64,000 nt of DNA, taken from Streptomyces sp. CA-210063 (lineage in GTDB: Bacteria > Actinomycetota > Actinomycetes > Streptomycetales > Streptomycetaceae). Within the stretch, counting starts at the first letter, position 1, and each line of letters starts with the position of its first letter. Location: NCBI RefSeq assembly GCF_024612015.1, contig NZ_CP102512.1:10106001-10170000 (forward strand), read 5' to 3'. Positions 17,938-25,924 of this stretch are shown here, one piece after another. The position numbers were made by a program, and so were the translations under genes. The notes beneath the pieces were generated by a model. That model searched no databases, was not told where the DNA came from, and saw only the letters and a program-made list of their open reading frames with translations.

Positions 17938-18908
17938 TACGGCCGCACGACCCCGCCGACCCCGCCGACACGTCCGAATCCTCCGGACCGCGTTTCGCGA
18001 CCGACATCATCACCTTCTACCACCCGGGTTTCTGGGGGCTCGACTCGGCCGACGCCTTTCGCGACTGGGCCCTGAAGAACCCCGACCGGTTCTGGGAGCG
18101 GGTGATGGACGCGCTGGCCGAGACGGCTGTCACCGGCATCGAGCTGACCTTCGCGCCCGGCGACATCGCCTCGGTCCTGCGTGCCTTCGGCGACGCCCGG
18201 ACGTTCCGCCGCGAACTGACTGCCCGCGGTCTGTCCGTCGTGAGTGCCTTCGTCGCCGACAGCGAGTCCCCCGACTGGCGGCAGGGCGACGACCTGCCCG
18301 CCATCGTCGCCGACGCCGAGCGCCGCGCCGCCTTCCTCGCCGACGCGGGAGCCGAACTCCTCGTCACCGGACTGCCCATGCGCACGACGTTCGGCACCCG
18401 GCCGCCCTTCTTCGTCGACGCCGCCTACATGACCCGCATGGCCGACATCGCCCACGTGGTCGGGGAGGCCGTCGCCCGTCACGGTGTGAAGCTCGCCCTC
18501 CACACGGAGTCCAACAGCACGCTCTGGTACGAGCGCGACATCGACCTCTTCATGACGCTGACCGACCCGCGCTACGTCTGGCTGTGCCCCGACTCGTGCC
18601 ACATCGCCCTCGGCGGAGGAGACCCCGTCGGCGTCGCGCGCCGTCACTCCCCGCGCATCGCGCTCGCGCACTGGAAGGACGCGGTCGGACCGATCGACGT
18701 CGAACTCACCATCGACGACACGGTCTACGCCCGGCAACAGCCCTACATGACCGAACTCGGCACGGGCATCGTGGACTGGCGGGGCTGGGCCCAGGCGATG
18801 TCCCGCACCCCCGGCGCCGGCACCGTGCTCATCGAACTGGACGAGGCGGCCGATCCGGTCGCCGCGCTCCGGGCGGGAACGGCGGTGGCGAAGCGGGTCC
18901 TGACGTGA
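17934..18908 (+). CDS. Xylose-isomerase-like TIM barrel (sugar isomerase/epimerase/lyase)
   Basis: A 324-residue AP-endonuclease-2-type TIM barrel. Likely metal ligands sit at the usual strand ends: Glu192 (HTES), Asp220/His223 (PDSCH), His246 (HWKD) and Glu301 (IELD). Members act as sugar isomerases, epimerases, 2-keto-inositol dehydratases and, in glycoside-3-oxidase pathways, as lyases that eliminate the aglycone from 3-keto-glycosides. The ATG overlaps the deaminase stop. As last gene of the operon it may cleave or isomerise the product of the GMC oxidase. Confidence 0.8.
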   Translation: MIRPHDPADPADTSESSGPRFATDIITFYHPGFWGLDSADAFRDWALKNPDRFWERVMDALAETAVTGIELTFAPGDIASVLRAFGDARTFRRELTARGLSVVSAFVADSESPDWRQGDDLPAIVADAERRAAFLADAGAELLVTGLPMRTTFGTRPPFFVDAAYMTRMADIAHVVGEAVARHGVKLALHTESNSTLWYERDIDLFMTLTDPRYVWLCPDSCHIALGGGDPVGVARRHSPRIALAHWKDAVGPIDVELTIDDTVYARQQPYMTELGTGIVDWRGWAQAMSRTPGAGTVLIELDEAADPVAALRAGTAVAKRVLT

Positions 18909-18936
18909 TCGCCCACGCCGCCGCGAAGGGCTTCGC

Positions 18937-20265
18937 CTACGACCGCGCGTGCGGACCGTCCATGAGCGGGCCGTGGCTGTGCCGCCAGCCCGTCGGCACG
19001 CGCAGGGCGCCTGCCAGGTGAGGATGGCCGAGGGGGAGATCCGCGTGCACGTGGGGGTGCGGCGCCGGGCGTGACGGCCACAGGTGTACGGCCAGCAGTG
19101 CCGCGCCCAGCGCGATCGAACCCAGGGCGAGGACGGCCCAGTTGAGCCCGGCGGCCGCCCCGAGCCAGCCGGCCAGGGGATACGTCAGCAGCCAGCACCC
19201 GTGCGAGAGGGAGAACTGGGCGGCGAACGCGGCCGTACGCTCCCCGGGCGGCACCGAACGGCGCACGAGCCGCCCGGTCGGGGTCAGCACCGCCGAGCAC
19301 GCGGCACCGAACGCGGCCCAGACGACGAGCAGCGCGGGCAGCCGCCAACTCCCGCCCGACGCGGCCGTGACGACCCCCAGCCCGGCGAAGACGACGGCCA
19401 GCAGCAGGGCACCCGGCAGCATCACCGCCCGGTCCGGCACCCTGTCCAGGACCCGGGGCAGGACCAGGGCCACGACCATCGACCCGGCCCCGTAGGCACC
19501 GAGCGCCAGCGGCACGGCACCCTCCGACAGACCCAGGACATCACGGACGTAGACCACGGAGTTGACCGTCACCATCGCACCGGCCGCCGCGACCGCCAGG
19601 TTCAGGGCGAGCAGGGCCCGCAGCCGGGGCACGGCGAGGAAGGAACGGATGCCCGTGCGGGCGCGGGCACGGCCCGGGGCCTCCGCAGAGGCGACCCGCC
19701 CGGGCAGCACGGCCGACACGACCAGCGCGGCCGACGCGAGGAAGCCGAGCACGGTGCCGGTGAACAGCCACTGGTAGGTGATCACGGACAGCAGCGCGGC
19801 CGCGAGCGCGGGGGAGAAGAGGCTCTCCAGGTCGTACGCGAGCCGCGACATCGACAACGCCCGCGTGTACGCGCGCTCCTCGGGCAGCACATCGGGGATG
19901 ACGGCCTGGAACGTCGGGGTGAACGCCGCCGAGGCGGACTGGAGGAGGAAGATCAGGACGTACACCTGCCAGACCTCACCGACGAACGGCAGGAACACGG
20001 CGACGCCGGCGCGCACCAGGTCCGCCGTCACCATGAGCGCGCGGCGGGGCAGCCGGTCGGCGACCGCGCCCACGGCCGGGGCGACCACCACGTACGCCAC
20101 CATCTTGATCGCGAGGGCGGTACCGAGGACGGAACCGGCGTCGGCGCCCGCGAGGTCGTACGCCAGCAGACCGAGGGCGACCGTCGCGAGTCCCGTGCCG
20201 ACCAGGGCGATGACCTGGGCGGCGAAGAGATGCCGATAGGTGCGGTGGCGCAGGACGGCGAGCAT
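18937..20265 (-). CDS. MFS exporter with His-rich C-terminal tail
   Basis: A 442-residue 12-helix MFS protein of the enterobactin-exporter (EntS)-like group, with VVAPAVGAVADRLPRRALMV as the motif-A loop. The ATG at 20265 follows AAGGGAG with good spacing; an ATG at 20286 is possible. The last about 40 residues carry eight His (PHPHVHADLPLGHPH and RHSHGPLMDGPH), which is unusual and suggests metal binding. It is divergent from an ArsR gene across a perfect palindrome, so metal-responsive control is likely. The 3' end converges on the TIM-barrel gene without a clear terminator. Confidence 0.85.
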   Translation of the reverse strand: MLAVLRHRTYRHLFAAQVIALVGTGLATVALGLLAYDLAGADAGSVLGTALAIKMVAYVVVAPAVGAVADRLPRRALMVTADLVRAGVAVFLPFVGEVWQVYVLIFLLQSASAAFTPTFQAVIPDVLPEERAYTRALSMSRLAYDLESLFSPALAAALLSVITYQWLFTGTVLGFLASAALVVSAVLPGRVASAEAPGRARARTGIRSFLAVPRLRALLALNLAVAAAGAMVTVNSVVYVRDVLGLSEGAVPLALGAYGAGSMVVALVLPRVLDRVPDRAVMLPGALLLAVVFAGLGVVTAASGGSWRLPALLVVWAAFGAACSAVLTPTGRLVRRSVPPGERTAAFAAQFSLSHGCWLLTYPLAGWLGAAAGLNWAVLALGSIALGAALLAVHLWPSRPAPHPHVHADLPLGHPHLAGALRVPTGWRHSHGPLMDGPHARS

Positions 20266-20314
20266 ACGAACGGCTCCCTTCGTCATGGCGTTCCGGTCCG
20301 TACCGCCGAGTGTA

Positions 20315-20344
20315 CCTTCATGTGCGCATCTGCGCACATGAAGG
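20315..20344. promoter_or_regulatory. Palindromic ArsR operator
   Basis: A perfect palindrome has 14-base arms (CCTTCATGTGCGCA and its complement) around TC. It lies between the divergent MFS exporter and ArsR genes, 50 bases before the exporter start. Its size and imperfect 12-2-12 style are typical of ArsR/SmtB operators. A 13-base copy of the core recurs at 20510-20522 inside the arsR reading frame. Confidence 0.8.
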
Positions 20345-20400
20345 CTTGGGGCGCCCCCGAAGGGGCGCGGGGCTGTGACATATGCGGCTCCGCCGCGTGG
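20345..20400. repeat. Streptomyces-type dispersed intergenic repeat
   Basis: The segment contains GGGGCGCGGGGCTGTGACAT followed by ATGCGGCTCCGCCGCGTGGG. Such sequence is commonly found between Streptomyces genes and folds into GC-rich hairpins. It lies in the arsR leader; a terminator-like or attenuator role is possible but unsupported. Confidence 0.5.
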
Positions 20401-20475
20401 GCGCGACCGGCCTCGACGATGCCGCAGCCGACCGACGGCCCACCTCGGTCCCAGCGGAGCGCCTACGCTGGACTC

Positions 20476-20835
20476 ATGCCTGAACGCCATGCCGTGTCAC
20501 CTGCATCCGGTGCGCATCTGCGTGCCCCCGACAGCGCGCGGCTCGCCGAGGCGACCGGGGTCTTCGCGATGCTCTCGGACGTCACCCGGCTGCATCTGCT
20601 GTGGCTGCTCGCGCAGGGCGAGTCGGACGTCGGCTCACTGGCCGAGCGCTGTGAGGCGTCCCGGACGGCGGTCAGCCAGCATCTCGCCAAGCTGCGACTC
20701 GCCGGGCTCGTCGAGACCCGCAGGAACGGCCGCCACATCTACTACAGCCTCAGTGACGGCCATCTGCGACGCCTGGTCGTGGAGGCACTGAGCCACGCGG
20801 ACCACCGGGTCAGCGGGCAGGCACCGCACGACTGA
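20476..20835 (+). CDS. ArsR/SmtB-family regulator
   Basis: A 119-residue winged-helix repressor with VGSLAERCEASRTAVSQHLA as helix-turn-helix (about residues 56-75) and the wing TRRNGRHIYYSLSD. There is no CxC metal site in the recognition helix; possible ligands are a few His in the C-terminal helix (SHADH). It faces the His-tailed MFS exporter over a palindrome and probably derepresses it in response to a metal or other stress. Confidence 0.88.
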   Translation: MPERHAVSPASGAHLRAPDSARLAEATGVFAMLSDVTRLHLLWLLAQGESDVGSLAERCEASRTAVSQHLAKLRLAGLVETRRNGRHIYYSLSDGHLRRLVVEALSHADHRVSGQAPHD

Positions 20836-20844
20836 GGACGGCCC

Positions 20845-21189
20845 ATGACCGCAGACTTCTCGCTCGGACGACCGGAGTGCTTCATGGCTGTGGCGAACAC
20901 GGGCTCGATGAGCGCGGCCGCCGTGCGGTGCCACCCCTCCCAGACGGGCATCTCCACCGCCATCACCGACCTGGAGCGCCGGCTCGGAGTGCAGTTGCTG
21001 GTCCGGCGGCGGGCCAAGGGCGTCCACGAGACCGGGGCCGAGGCGGGCCTCGCCTGCACGACGGTCCGGTCGAGCAAGCCGTACGCGATCCTGTCGCCCG
21101 GCCACACCCTGGCCGGCCGCGCCGCCGTCTCCCTCACCGAACTCGCCGACGAGCCCCTGATCGTCCAGCCGGAGAGACGGCGACCGTGA
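20845..21189 (+). pseudogene. LysR-family regulator with internal deletion
   Basis: The 114-residue reading frame begins with a normal LysR helix-turn-helix (NTGSMSAAAVRCHPSQTGIS; LERRLGVQLLVRRRAKG, about residues 18-60). It then jumps to a late effector-domain segment (KPYAILSPGHTLAGRAAVSL, about 78-97) and stops. A LysR protein is about 300 residues, so the middle and the C-terminal lobe are missing. DNA binding could persist but effector sensing cannot. Confidence 0.75.
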
Positions 21190-22190
21190 CCCCGCATCGC
21201 CGGAGCGATCCGGAAGCCAATGTCCCGACCGTGAGTTCGGTGCTGCCGGTCCGGTTGCCGGCGCGGGGGCGGACGGTCGCCGTGCCGGCGGTGCTGACGG
21301 CCGGGCTGCTGGTGTTCCACCGGGCGGTTCCCAACTCGCCTGGTCGCCTGGGCAGTTTGCTGGAAGCGTTCCTGCCCTGGCTCGGCCTGGTGGTCGTGGT
21401 CCTGCTCGGCCTGGGGCTGCTGCGCCGTTCGGCCACCGCGCTGATCGCCGTGCTGGTGCCGGTGGCGGCCTGGACGCACCTCTTCGGCGGGCTCCTCCTG
21501 CCCGGGGCGAAGCCCGGTGCCCGCGACCTGGTCGTGGTGCAGCACAACGTCAGCGACGAGAACACCGACCCGGTGGGTACGGCCCGTGTCCTCGCGGACG
21601 CCGAGCCCGATCTCATCGCGCTGGAGGAACTGGTGCCCGAGGCGCTGCCGGGCTACGAGAAGACCCTCGCCCCGGACTACCCGTATCACGCGGTCCGGGG
21701 CACCGTCGGACTCTGGTCGAAGCACCCGCTCACCGAGGCCCGGCTGGTGGACATCAAACCCCGGGGGATCGCGGAGGAGTGGAGCCGCGGGCTCCGGGCC
21801 GTGGTCCACACGCCGCACGGCGAGATCGCGGCGTACGTCGCGCACTTGCCCTCGGTCCGCGTCGGGGCGGGTGGTCTGGCATCCCAGCGGCGTGACGAGA
21901 GTGCCGACCTGCTCGGCAGGGCCGTCGCCGCCGAGAAACGGAACCCGGTGATCCTGCTGGGTGACCTCAACGGCACCGTGGACGACCGTGGGCTGGACCC
22001 GTTGACCTCACGGATGACCGTGGCGGAGCGGGGCTTCGCCCTCAGCTTCCCCGCAGGCTTTCCACTGGCCCGGATCGACCAGGTCATGGCCCGCTCGGCG
22101 ACCGTCGCCCACATCCGTACCCTGCCCGCCACCGGCAGCGACCATCTGCCGGTCGCCGCCCGGATCATCCTGGGGCGACCACCGGCCTGA
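21186..22190 (+). CDS. Endonuclease/exonuclease/phosphatase-family membrane protein
   Basis: The 334-residue product has about three N-terminal membrane helices (residues 25-105) and a C-terminal EEP domain with VVQHNVSDEN, ALEELVPEAL, LLGDLNGTVDDRG and TGSDHLPV. These give the usual Asn, Glu, Asp/Asn and Asp-His catalytic set. The active domain is probably on the outer face. The GTG at 21186 overlaps the broken LysR stop; GTG codons at 21231 and 21240 are equally good starts. Its 3' end overlaps the convergent GH43 gene by 26 bases. Confidence 0.78.
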   Translation: MTPHRRSDPEANVPTVSSVLPVRLPARGRTVAVPAVLTAGLLVFHRAVPNSPGRLGSLLEAFLPWLGLVVVVLLGLGLLRRSATALIAVLVPVAAWTHLFGGLLLPGAKPGARDLVVVQHNVSDENTDPVGTARVLADAEPDLIALEELVPEALPGYEKTLAPDYPYHAVRGTVGLWSKHPLTEARLVDIKPRGIAEEWSRGLRAVVHTPHGEIAAYVAHLPSVRVGAGGLASQRRDESADLLGRAVAAEKRNPVILLGDLNGTVDDRGLDPLTSRMTVAERGFALSFPAGFPLARIDQVMARSATVAHIRTLPATGSDHLPVAARIILGRPPA

Positions 22191-24270
22191 TGGACTCCAG
22201 CGTCGGTACGACCTCCTCGATCGAGCCGTCCGCCGCGAACACCAACCGGTCCAGGGTGGATTCGCGGCGCATGCCGTCCCCGCGCGGAGTGCCGGGGCCC
22301 GGAATCGCGAACCGGTGGTAGCAGATGAACCAGTCGTCGGTGCCCGGGACGTTCACCACGGTGTGATGGCCGGTGGCGAGGATCCCGTACTCGGAACGCT
22401 TCCGCAGGATGACTCCCTGCTTGGTCCACGGGCCGAGCGGGGAGGGGCCGGTGGCGTAGGCGACGCGGTAGTCCTCGCTGCGGGTGTCGTCCTCCGACCA
22501 CATGAAGTAGTAGAGGCCCCGCCGCTTGATGACGAAGGCGCCCTCGCGGAAGCCGTCCGGGGTGAACTGCCGTACCCGCGCCGGGTCGAACGAGACCATG
22601 TCCTCGTTCAGGGGCACGCCGTACGCCTCGCAGTTGCCCCAGTAGAGATAGGCCGTGCCGTCGTCGTCCTTGAAGACGGCCGGGTCGATCATCTGGCCCT
22701 CGTAGTCGTCGCGCCCGATGAGCGGCCGGTCCAGCGCGTCCCGGAAGGGCCCGGTCGGACTGTCCGCGACCGCCACACCGATCTGCTGGTTCGCGCAGAA
22801 GTAGAAGTAGTACGACCCGTCCCGCTCCCCGGCGGCCGGCGCCCAGGCGTAGCGGTCCGCCCAGCTCACATCGGACTCCAGGTCGAGGACGACCCCGTGG
22901 TCCTCCCAGGTGACCAGGTCGTCGGAGGAGTACACCCTGAACCGCGTCCCGCCCCAGCCCTCGAAGCCGTCCGTCGTCGGATAGATGTAGTAACGGCCTT
23001 GGAACTCCTGGATGTTGGGGTCGGCGTGCAGCCCCGGCAGCAGCGGGCTGCGCATGTGCACGGCCTCGACCGTCCAGGTGCGGCTGGTCCCGTCGGGCGT
23101 GGTGACCGTGTAAGGCCGCGGGGTGCGAAAGCCGCGCGGGGTGCCGGAGGGCGGGTCGATCCGGGCGTCCGTCGACAGGTCGAACTCCGGGGCGAGTCCG
23201 TCGAGTTCGGTGCCCGGATGCAGAGGCAGGACGACCTTCGAGGCGGCGTCGTCGACGATCGCGTACGCCTTGAGGCCTTCAGGGACCGTGGCGTCGACGA
23301 CGGACGCCTTCGGCGCGTACGCGGCGAGGAGCCGGTCGTACTCGGCCCGTGTCACCGGCAGCACCGAACCGTGCCGGGCACCGGGCGGCAGCGCGAAGGC
23401 CTCGCACGGTGTCCACTTGCCGGAGTCGAGATCGGTGGTCTCGAAGGGCACGTAGCCGCGTCCGCTGAACTCGTCGATGAAGAGGTACCACTTGTCGTCG
23501 TCCGTGTTCGACCTGAAGACGATCGGCCCCTCACCCTGCTCGATCGCCCCCTGCCCGATCCGGTCGGCCACGAAGTCGTACGAGGTGTCGCACAGCCCGG
23601 CCGACTTCTCCACGGTGATGAACTTGCCGCCGCGTGCGGCGGGGGAGTTGGCTCGTTCGTCCTTGGTGAAGCGGTAGTAGGTGTCGTCGTGCCGGACGAC
23701 GGTCGAGTCGATGACCGAGTGGCCGGGGTCGTTCCAGAGCCGGGGCTCGCTGAAGACGCGGAAGTCGCGGGTGGTCGCGTACAGCATCCTGTTGTGGGTG
23801 TCGGCGGTGTGGTCCGGGTCGTCCTCGGCGTACAGCTTGGAGGCCCAGAAGACGACATACGCGCCGAGACCGGGGTCGTAGCAGGCCTCGGGCGCCCAGA
23901 CGTTGCCGGCCGTGTCCGGGGCGACGCGCACCAACCGGTGGTCGGTCCAGTGGACCAGGTCGGTGCTCTCCCAGACCATGAGCGAGGTGCTGCCGGTGCG
24001 CTGCACCTGCTCCCAGTCGCCGTCCTGCTCGCCGTGCATTCTCAGGTCGGTGGCGATCAGGTGGAACCTGTCGCCCTCCGGGGCGCGGACGACGAACGGA
24101 TCGCGCAGCCCTCGGGTGCCGAGGTCCGAAGTGAGCACCGGCGCACCGCCGTTGAGTTCGCGCCAGCGCAGGGGGTCGTTGCCCCGGCTGAGCGCGAACC
24201 TGATCCGCTCGCCGTCCGGGCTGCCCTCGCCGGTGAAGTAGACGAAGACGTAACCGGCGTACTCCTGCAA
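22165..24270 (-). CDS. Family 43 glycoside hydrolase with two five-blade propellers
   Basis: A 701-residue protein built of two GH43-like beta-propellers. The N-terminal one (about residues 1-310) has GLRDPFVVRAPEGDRFHLIA and WAPEACYD. The C-terminal one (about 400-700) has the catalytic set: Asp in LHADPNI, Asp in MIDPAVFKDDDG and Glu in REGAFVIKRR. The start is taken as a TTG at 24270, five bases after GGAGG, because the conserved LQEYAGYVFVYFTGEG opens exactly there. It has no signal peptide, so it acts on imported arabino- or xylo-oligosaccharides. A xylanase-type operator palindrome lies upstream. Confidence 0.82.
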   Translation of the reverse strand: MQEYAGYVFVYFTGEGSPDGERIRFALSRGNDPLRWRELNGGAPVLTSDLGTRGLRDPFVVRAPEGDRFHLIATDLRMHGEQDGDWEQVQRTGSTSLMVWESTDLVHWTDHRLVRVAPDTAGNVWAPEACYDPGLGAYVVFWASKLYAEDDPDHTADTHNRMLYATTRDFRVFSEPRLWNDPGHSVIDSTVVRHDDTYYRFTKDERANSPAARGGKFITVEKSAGLCDTSYDFVADRIGQGAIEQGEGPIVFRSNTDDDKWYLFIDEFSGRGYVPFETTDLDSGKWTPCEAFALPPGARHGSVLPVTRAEYDRLLAAYAPKASVVDATVPEGLKAYAIVDDAASKVVLPLHPGTELDGLAPEFDLSTDARIDPPSGTPRGFRTPRPYTVTTPDGTSRTWTVEAVHMRSPLLPGLHADPNIQEFQGRYYIYPTTDGFEGWGGTRFRVYSSDDLVTWEDHGVVLDLESDVSWADRYAWAPAAGERDGSYYFYFCANQQIGVAVADSPTGPFRDALDRPLIGRDDYEGQMIDPAVFKDDDGTAYLYWGNCEAYGVPLNEDMVSFDPARVRQFTPDGFREGAFVIKRRGLYYFMWSEDDTRSEDYRVAYATGPSPLGPWTKQGVILRKRSEYGILATGHHTVVNVPGTDDWFICYHRFAIPGPGTPRGDGMRRESTLDRLVFAADGSIEEVVPTLESIRPVVAPG

Positions 24271-24379
24271 GCCGACCTCCAGGGCTGCGAGCTTTTGACG
24301 CTTCCTGTTGGAAACTCGTCGAAGAGTGTTGCTATCTGCGACGAGTGGCGTCAATCGCCACGCGGTGCCGGGGCCGCAT

Positions 24380-24390
24380 CGAAAGTTTCG
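24380..24390. promoter_or_regulatory. Xylan-regulon-type palindrome CGAAAGTTTCG
   Basis: CGAAAGTTTCG lies 110 bases upstream of the GH43 start. It is the reverse complement of CGAAACTTTCG, the palindrome described for xylanase control in Streptomyces lividans, which LacI-type repressors recognise. This links the GH43 enzyme to xylan or arabinoxylan use. Confidence 0.6.
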
Positions 24391-24415
24391 GCGGCACTGC
24401 CTTCACGCAGGTCGC

Positions 24416-24455
24416 GGTCGCCCCGGGGTGAGCTGGTCACACCCCGGGAGCGACC
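24416..24455 (-). terminator. Hairpin terminator after the FhuF-like gene
   Basis: GGTCGCCCCGGGGTG (24416-24430) pairs with CACACCCCGGGAGCGACC (24438-24455) with one small bulge and a seven-base loop. It lies just beyond the stop of the leftward FhuF-like gene. Confidence 0.7.
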
Positions 24456-24512
24456 TCCCTCCACGCCCCCGACCCGGGCACGGCGTTCACCGGCGACACC
24501 ACTTCTGCGGCG

Positions 24513-25403
24513 TCAGCCCTCCAGTCGCCGCAGCCGCTCCGCGTCGCACGTGCGCGGGCACGTGGAGCAGGCCTCGGCCGGGCGGATCGTGTAGTAGAGG
24601 CAGCAGCCCATCCGCGTGCGGGTCGCGTGTTCGCGGCCGTCGCTCGTGCGGAGGGAACGGAAGTCGGCGCCGCCGGGAAAGGGCGCGCGGGCGGTGGGGA
24701 GGACCTCGGAGGCGGCCCGGACACCGGCGGCCTCGTCGCCCAGCATGCGGCCCAGGTACCAGAGGCCGGAGACGAGGTCGTCGGAGACCAGGCCCCACAG
24801 CGCGCGCGAGCCCCGGCGGACGTACGGGCCGATCGCGTCCAGCACCGGGCCCATGTGGTCCGCGACGGCGGCCCTCAACTCGGCGCGCAGCCCCTCCTCG
24901 TCGGCGACGGCCCGGGTGCCGGCCAGGGCCGTCGACGGGTCGTCCGGCAGACAGACGAGGTCGGTGCCGGGGCTGATCTCGTACGCGCCCGTCGCGAGGT
25001 CGACCCGTATGCCGGACGGTGCGATGCGGGGCACGCGGCGCTCCAGGTACCAGACGCCGCTCATCAGCAGGCCGACCGACCAGGCGTAGTCGTGCAGGGC
25101 GCGGGAGGCGGCGACATGCCGGGGCGCGGTGTGGTCGAAGCGGTCCTGGATGCGAGCGGCCTCCGCATCGACGAAAGCCTCCACGCTCTCCTGACCCTCC
25201 ATCAAGCCGACTGTGCCAAAGCCGACTTGGCGTGCCGGGGCGGTGCTGGTCGTCTGCTGCCGGGTGACTGGGCCGCAGGGTTCCGCGACGCGTACGGACA
25301 GCGCCTCGCACACCGCGTCCAGACGGCGGTAGGCGGCGGAGAGGAGGTCCGGGACATGCGTGGCGGTGTCGGCCTGGGCGGACTCCAGGTGGGCCACGGT
25401 CAT
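24513..25403 (-). CDS. FhuF-like ferric-siderophore reductase, 2Fe-2S
   Basis: The 296-residue protein ends in GCCLYYTIRPAEACSTCPRTC. This is the FhuF signature of a Cys pair, ten residues, Cys-x-x-Cys, which binds a 2Fe-2S cluster that reduces and releases iron from ferric siderophores. The ATG at 25403 follows GGAG; the upstream ATG at 25415 has no ribosome site. An iron box lies 40 bases upstream. The gene is divergent from the NIS siderophore genes and probably releases iron from that siderophore in the cytoplasm. Confidence 0.85.
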   Translation of the reverse strand: MTVAHLESAQADTATHVPDLLSAAYRRLDAVCEALSVRVAEPCGPVTRQQTTSTAPARQVGFGTVGLMEGQESVEAFVDAEAARIQDRFDHTAPRHVAASRALHDYAWSVGLLMSGVWYLERRVPRIAPSGIRVDLATGAYEISPGTDLVCLPDDPSTALAGTRAVADEEGLRAELRAAVADHMGPVLDAIGPYVRRGSRALWGLVSDDLVSGLWYLGRMLGDEAAGVRAASEVLPTARAPFPGGADFRSLRTSDGREHATRTRMGCCLYYTIRPAEACSTCPRTCDAERLRRLEG

Positions 25404-25440
25404 CGGTAACTCCATAGCGTGAAGAGGTTTGGCGAGTGGG

Positions 25441-25459
25441 GGAGGTAAGGCTTACCTTA
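25441..25459. promoter_or_regulatory. Iron box (DmdR/DtxR-type operator)
   Basis: AGGTAAG-G-CTTACCT (25443-25457) is a 7-1-7 palindrome. Over 19 bases it matches TTAGGTTAGGCTAACCTAA at 14 positions. It sits directly upstream of the FhuF-like gene. Iron-loaded DmdR1 should repress from here. Confidence 0.75.
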
Positions 25460-25586
25460 ACTGCAAGATCGCGCGCTGATGACCAGACGGGGTGTGAAGT
25501 AGTCGTGTGCACGGTTGACCAGCAAGGTTGCTTACGAATTGATCAAGGGTGGCGTGGATCGCGGTGAACCCAGGGCCGTTGAAAGC

Positions 25587-25605
25587 TAAAACATGCCTGA
25601 CCTAA
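25587..25605. promoter_or_regulatory. Possible second, half-conserved iron box
   Basis: The right half GCCTGACCTAA matches the iron-box half site at 10 of 11 positions, but the left half is poor (12 of 19 overall). It could control the rightward binding-protein remnant and siderophore genes, or be a decayed operator. Confidence 0.35.
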
Positions 25606-25704
25606 GCTCACGTTTCGTGACTGCGACCGAACGCGCCGCGCTGGTCACCAACCGCCGCCCGGCCGTACGCGTACCGGGTGACGACTCGGTGGGCGCCCTC
25701 GGCC

Positions 25705-25824
25705 GGCGACAAGGTCTTCGAGGTCCCGGACGAGACCTGGAGGTCCGGCATCGGTGTCCAGGCGGCCGAGGAGACGCTCACCGACGTGGTGAGGGCCACC
25801 GGCGCCGAGCCGCCGAAGCCGTGA
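25705..25824 (+). pseudogene. C-terminal remnant of a siderophore-binding lipoprotein
   Basis: One frame reads GDKVFEVPDETWRSGIGVQ followed by AAEETLTDVVRATGAEPPKP and a stop. This is the characteristic end of an iron-siderophore ABC transporter binding protein (helical-backbone FepB/DesE type). The preceding about 90 bases have no credible in-frame continuation and the N-terminal 250 or so residues are gone. Its location between the iron boxes and the siderophore synthesis genes fits a lost cognate receptor. Confidence 0.65.
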
Positions 25825-25924
25825 CTTCCGCTGTTCCAGGCCCTGTCGGGGGCCGCCCCCCACCATGGGACGGGCCCGCCCCGCCGACTCCCCACCCGCT
25901 AGCGGAAGTTATGCAACCCACCCC

